Assembly (NCBI GenBank): GCA_016208645.1
Contig: JACQXP010000496.1
Coordinates: 1-6,511 of the forward strand
DNA: 6,511 bases
From: Candidatus Methylomirabilota bacterium
GTDB taxonomy: Bacteria > Methylomirabilota > Methylomirabilia > Methylomirabilales > 2-02-FULL-66-22
Direction of reading: 5' to 3'
The position numbers were made by a program, and so were the translations under genes. This document shows positions 3,759 through 6,511 of this stretch, piece by piece; position 1 is the stretch's first letter; each line of letters starts with the position of its first letter. Under the pieces are notes generated by a model that did not search any database, was not told the DNA's origin, and was given only the letters and a program-made list of their open reading frames with translations.

Positions 3759-5849
3759 ATGAACTGGCGGCACGCGGCGCAGGGGATCGCCATGGTCCTG
3801 CTGGCTGCGGCGGTCCCCCCGGAGTCGGTCCGCGCCGACGGGGATCACGGTGCCGCCTCGCGCGTGATCCGGTCGGAGCTGGGGGGCGGACGGTATGATC
3901 TCTGGATCACCCTGACCCCCAGCCCTCTCCTGGCCGGCCAGCGAGCGATTATCAAGGCCCAGATCATTGATCGCGCCAGCGGCGCGACGGTGCCCGGCGG
4001 CCGGGTGCAGATGGCGATCCCCGATTGGATGCCTCCTTCCCTGCGTCAGGTGAGTGCGGTGCCAGGGACCGCCCTGCAACAACTCCAGGACGAGACGGAG
4101 CAAGAGCGACTCGAAGCCATCCGGACCCTGCAAGCGAAAATCCGGGCGACCGCCAATGTCGGGCAGGTCTTGCCCACACTGGCAGCCGAGGTGGCGCCCG
4201 GCGTGTACGCGCTGGAATTCACCCCGCTCGCCGCCGAGCCGTACGACCTTCAGGTCACGTTCCTGGGTCCGACGGGCCGGGTGCTTCCGGATCGTCCGCC
4301 CGTGACCGTGTCCCTTCCGGTAAGCTGGGAGTGGCCGGTCAATCCCCGGCTGATATTGGTGGCCGTGATCATCGCGGCGACGGCCGCGGGGGGCCTCATC
4401 ATCCTGCGGGTCCGCGGCGATGCATTGGCGCCCGGCGAGCGATTCAACTTCCTCACGCTTCCCTGGCTGCGGCGCCTGGTCACGGCGCGCGGCTTCCAGC
4501 CTGCCATCCAGATCCCGCTTCTCCTGTTCTTCGCCATCCTCGTATTCGTGGGACTGGCCGACACGCCCCTGGCCGGGCGGAACCTGGCCACCAAACTCAC
4601 CTGGACCATCTGGTGGGCCGGCATCATCTTCACCTTCATCCTGGTCGGCCGGCTCTGGTGCCTGATGTGCCCCATCGGGGCGGCCAACGAATGGACGTCA
4701 CGCCTGGCCCAGCCCACCCGCAAGTGGCCCAAGCCCCTCCGGAACCTGTGGATCGCCAACGGGACCTTCATCCTGCTCACCTGGGCGGACGTGCAACTGG
4801 GGGTCGTCCGGGATCCGCGGGTCACGGCCGGGATCATCCTCCTGCTGCTGGTCAGCGCGGCCCTGACCGGGCTGTTCTTCCAGCGGCGGACCTTCTGCCG
4901 CTACCTCTGTCCCATCACGGGCCTGATCGGGATCTACTCCATGCTGGCCCCGCTGGAGCTGCGCGCCAAGCGCTGCGAGACCTGCGACTCCCACAAGGAC
5001 AAGGACTGCTTCGTGGGCGGCCCGGTGAGCGTCGGCTGCCCCATGTTCGAGCGCGTGTGGGAGATGGACAGCAACGCCTACTGCAACCTGTGCTTCGAGT
5101 GCGTGAAGGGCTGCCCGCAGGACAACCTGGTCCTCCGCGTGCGGACCTTCGGCGCGGACCTGTGGGCGGCAAGCCGGCGGCACCTGGACGAGGCCTACCT
5201 CGCCGTCGTGCTGGCCGGGGCCAGCCTGTTCCTCACGAGCGAGATGGTCCAGCCCTGGCATGACACCCTGGACGCGGTTGTCGGCCGGCTGCCCCTCCAG
5301 GCGCTCGGGGTCACCAGCCACAAGACCGTGGAGGCGCTGGTCAACTCGACCATGTTCCTGGTCGTCGCGCTGGTCCTGATCCCCCTCGTGGTCCTGGCGG
5401 CCGCCGCGGTGGCCCAGCGTCTCCTCGCGTGGGCCGGCAAGATCCATGATCTCTCCGAGATCTTCACGGTGTTCGGCTACATGTTCGTCCCCATCGGGCT
5501 GAGCATGCACCTGGCGCACAACCTGCACCACCTGATTGACGAGGGGCCGGGGATCGTGCCGGTGATCCAGCGCACCATTCACCGGTTCACGACCTTCTCG
5601 CTCGGCGTGCCGTCGTGGAACCTGCCGCCGCTCCTGTCCCACGAGGTCGTCTACTGGATGCAGATGCTTCTGTTCATGGGCTTCTACGGGGTGAGCCTGT
5701 ACGCGGGGGCGCGCCTGGCCCGCCGCCACTTCAGCAACGCGGCGACGACCTTCCGGGCCGCGGCCCCCATGGTGCTGGTCTCGCTCTTCATCATGCTGTT
5801 GAACGTCTACGTGCTGAGCCAGCCGATGTCGGCCCGGCACAGCCACTAA
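3759..5849 (+). CDS. Polytopic membrane iron-sulfur protein: YtkA/FixH-like periplasmic domain fused to a NapH/NosR/CcoG-type polyferredoxin
   Basis: 696 aa from ATG 3759 (GGTGG 6 nt upstream); GTG 3738 would add 7 residues. Seen in order: a signal peptide (1-28); a beta-rich periplasmic domain (about 45-187) resembling YtkA/FixH folds, interrupted by a charged helical insert (104-133); membrane segments near 198-216, 249-267, 282-298 and 355-375; the motifs CLMCP (Cys301, Cys304) and CRYLCP (Cys380, Cys384); two 4Fe-4S sites (Cys406-x2-Cys409-x7-Cys417-x9-Cys427-Pro and Cys442-x2-Cys445-x2-Cys448-x3-Cys452-Pro); then further membrane segments near 477-494, 528-552, 566-585, 627-650 and 668-686. 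HLAHNLHH at 584-591 clusters histidines at a membrane edge. Known: NosR, NapH and CcoG pass electrons through such clusters. Inference: it moves electrons between quinol or cytoplasmic donors and a periplasmic acceptor, perhaps copper. It lacks the recognisable FMN domain of NosR. Confidence 0.88.
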   Translation: MNWRHAAQGIAMVLLAAAVPPESVRADGDHGAASRVIRSELGGGRYDLWITLTPSPLLAGQRAIIKAQIIDRASGATVPGGRVQMAIPDWMPPSLRQVSAVPGTALQQLQDETEQERLEAIRTLQAKIRATANVGQVLPTLAAEVAPGVYALEFTPLAAEPYDLQVTFLGPTGRVLPDRPPVTVSLPVSWEWPVNPRLILVAVIIAATAAGGLIILRVRGDALAPGERFNFLTLPWLRRLVTARGFQPAIQIPLLLFFAILVFVGLADTPLAGRNLATKLTWTIWWAGIIFTFILVGRLWCLMCPIGAANEWTSRLAQPTRKWPKPLRNLWIANGTFILLTWADVQLGVVRDPRVTAGIILLLLVSAALTGLFFQRRTFCRYLCPITGLIGIYSMLAPLELRAKRCETCDSHKDKDCFVGGPVSVGCPMFERVWEMDSNAYCNLCFECVKGCPQDNLVLRVRTFGADLWAASRRHLDEAYLAVVLAGASLFLTSEMVQPWHDTLDAVVGRLPLQALGVTSHKTVEALVNSTMFLVVALVLIPLVVLAAAAVAQRLLAWAGKIHDLSEIFTVFGYMFVPIGLSMHLAHNLHHLIDEGPGIVPVIQRTIHRFTTFSLGVPSWNLPPLLSHEVVYWMQMLLFMGFYGVSLYAGARLARRHFSNAATTFRAAAPMVLVSLFIMLLNVYVLSQPMSARHSH

Positions 5850-5854
5850 GAACC

Positions 5855-5873
5855 ACGGGGGCGGATGCCCCGT
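5855..5873 (+). other. Small intercistronic hairpin
   Basis: ACGGGG (5855-5860) pairs with CCCCGT (5868-5873) across a 7-nt loop, 5 bp after the stop of the membrane protein gene. No T-run follows, so it is more likely an mRNA-processing or stabilising element, or chance in GC-rich DNA, than a terminator. Confidence 0.35.
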
Positions 5874-5908
5874 AGCATCCCGTTGCCGTGATGGCGAGGA
5901 GGTTGATG

Positions 5909-6121
5909 ATGTTGGACGAACGAGAGGCGTGGTCACCGGATCAGGAACTGCGGTTGTTGGAAGAGCTGGCCGAAGCGCAGGCGTTCGAGGTGGAGATGGA
6001 GCTGCCGGTCCACCCGCTTGCCGCGGAGGCCGAACGGCCCTGGGTCGCCTACTGGCACCTGCCGCCCAACGGGATCCGGTTGAAGGCCCGGACCAATCAT
6101 CGCCTTGCCCGCGGACGCTAG
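5909..6121 (+). CDS. Small uncharacterised protein, 70 aa
   Basis: I do not recognise this protein. The start ATG at 5909 is chosen because AGGAGG (5897-5902) lies 6 nt upstream; ATG 5906 or GTG 5888 are less well placed. Seen: an acidic N-terminal half rich in Glu and Leu (residues about 10-30, likely helical), then a Pro/Trp-rich middle (ERPWVAYWHLPPNGI) and a basic tail (KARTNHRLARGR). There is no signal peptide, membrane segment or cysteine, so it is probably cytoplasmic, possibly docking to the cytoplasmic face of the membrane protein through its charged ends (inference). It starts 59 bp after that gene, and its stop codon overlaps the ribosome site of the next small gene (TAGGAGGG), so it belongs to the same operon. 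GC-rich third positions support real coding. Confidence 0.7.
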   Translation: MLDEREAWSPDQELRLLEELAEAQAFEVEMELPVHPLAAEAERPWVAYWHLPPNGIRLKARTNHRLARGR

Positions 6122-6131
6122 GAGGGCCGGC

Positions 6132-6221
6132 ATGCGCGGCGAATTGATGCGCCCGGAATACGTATTACTTTTGCTGGCGGTGGCCCTGAGCCTGGCCTGG
6201 GGTCTGGTGATCGCCCTGTAG
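6132..6221 (+). CDS. 29-aa single-pass membrane peptide
   Basis: A very short gene with a strong ribosome site: GGAGGG begins at 6121, on the last base of the previous stop codon, and ATG follows at 6132. The peptide is MRGELMRPEYVLLLLAVALS plus nine further residues (LAWGLVIAL), then TAG. A short charged head with two arginines and two glutamates precedes one hydrophobic helix of about 19 residues that runs to the C-terminus, so a single-pass membrane peptide with its N-terminus probably inside. An internal ATG at 6147 is a possible alternative start. Known: small subunits of this shape (KdpF, CydX, CcoQ types) stabilise larger membrane complexes. The sequence does not let me assign it to any of them. 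Inference: an accessory subunit of the membrane iron-sulfur protein two genes upstream. It is the last gene before the terminator. Confidence 0.7.
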   Translation: MRGELMRPEYVLLLLAVALSLAWGLVIAL

Positions 6222-6279
6222 TCCAAGGAGAGCTGGCCCCGGTTTCCCGGGACCGGCCGACGCCATCCTATTCTTTCTG

Positions 6280-6323
6280 AGCCCCGGCGGGCAGAGCGCC
6301 CACCGGGGCTTTCCCTTTCCTCT
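6280..6323 (+). terminator. Rho-independent terminator of the four-gene operon
   Basis: AGCCCCGG (6280-6287) pairs with CCGGGGCT (6303-6310). The stem continues, after one C/A mismatch, with GGGC (6289-6292) and GCCC (6298-6301) around a 5-nt loop. The pyrimidine tract TTCCCTTTCCTCT follows. It sits 58 bp after the stop of the 29-aa gene. It acts on the plus strand only; there is no matching T-run on the other side. Confidence 0.8.
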
Positions 6324-6324
6324 G

Positions 6325-6511
6325 CATGTGCCCGGCACGTGCCGCTGGGTCCCCGGGACCCGGTGGTGCCCCGCGTACCAGATGTTCGTTGAGTCCAAAA
6401 ATTTCACCGCCAAGTGGTCATGACCGGGGATGGTCACCACGACCCATGAAACGTACCCGGGGCTCCCCGGCACGCCCCTCGGCGCGCCGGTCCGCGACGG
6501 AGCCCCGCCCA
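6325..6511. other. Gene-free end of window with clustered palindromes
   Basis: No convincing gene. A frame from ATG 6446 to the window end encodes only an Arg/Pro/Ser-rich stretch with no ribosome site. Perfect inverted repeats: CGGCACGTGCCG (6333-6344), GGGTCCC-C-GGGACCC (6347-6361), GGTCATGACC (6416-6425), CCGGGG-CT-CCCCGG (6457-6470) and CGGCGCGCCG (6480-6489). The GGGTCCC/GGGACCC unit resembles stems in the 2712-2740 part of the other intergenic region. Confidence 0.5.

Noticed and set aside
3978..3989. SGAT (residues 74-77 of the membrane protein) as an FMN attachment motif as in NosR/NqrC
   Set aside because: The threonine motif context is incomplete (followed by Val-Pro), and the surrounding sequence fits a loop of a YtkA-like domain (D-x2-SG-x2-VPGG).
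4698..5936. Long minus-strand frame opposite the membrane Fe-S gene (412 aa)
   Set aside because: His/Gln/Arg-rich composition typical of a shadow frame; the plus strand encodes the cysteine motifs and membrane helices.
6446..6511. Start of a new plus-strand gene at the window end
   Set aside because: No ribosome site, an Arg/Pro/Ser-rich translation, and overlap with two perfect palindromes.

Overview
This window is a GC-rich piece of a bacterial chromosome. A lipobox, signal peptides and periplasmic peptidases point to a diderm (Gram-negative-type) cell. I cannot name the species. The base composition, the heptanucleotide repeats between genes and the mix of respiratory-type proteins would fit an uncultured soil, sediment or groundwater lineage such as NC10 or Rokubacteria, or a deltaproteobacterial-type group, but this is an impression only.

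Layout. Positions 1-2460, minus strand: a two-gene M16 (pitrilysin/insulinase-type) peptidase operon. The upstream gene (883-2460) keeps the zinc motif HxxEH. The downstream gene (721 to 1, cut by the window edge) is a predicted lipoprotein that has lost the motif, giving the usual active/inactive M16B pair. The junction between them is unusual: the last codons of the active gene, its stop and the following ATG occur three times within 719-903, separated by 7-bp repeat arrays. A further 7-bp array lies inside the signal-peptide coding region of the partner.

Positions 2461-3217: a 757-bp divergent intergenic region. Its left part (2600-2767) is an almost uninterrupted chain of perfect hairpins. 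Its right part has lower GC and carries candidate operators (a 14-bp palindrome, two similar dyads 22 bp apart, one long-spaced dyad). It ends in an excellent sigma-54 promoter (TGGCAC-N5-TTGCT) 94 bp before the next gene.

Positions 3218-6221, plus strand: a compact operon of four genes. These are a ferritin-like/rubrerythrin-type diiron protein (168 aa); a large membrane iron-sulfur protein (about 696 aa) that joins a periplasmic YtkA/FixH-like domain to a NapH/NosR/CcoG-type polyferredoxin core and a His-rich membrane tail; a 70-aa protein I do not recognise; and a 29-aa single-pass membrane peptide. A rho-independent terminator follows at 6280-6323. The architecture suggests an inducible membrane redox device (electron transfer across the membrane to a metal, NO or quinone partner, with a diiron protein in the cytoplasm). 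The substrate is unknown. This operon is the best candidate here for an undescribed system.

Positions 6325-6511: no gene I can support, but a second cluster of perfect palindromes.
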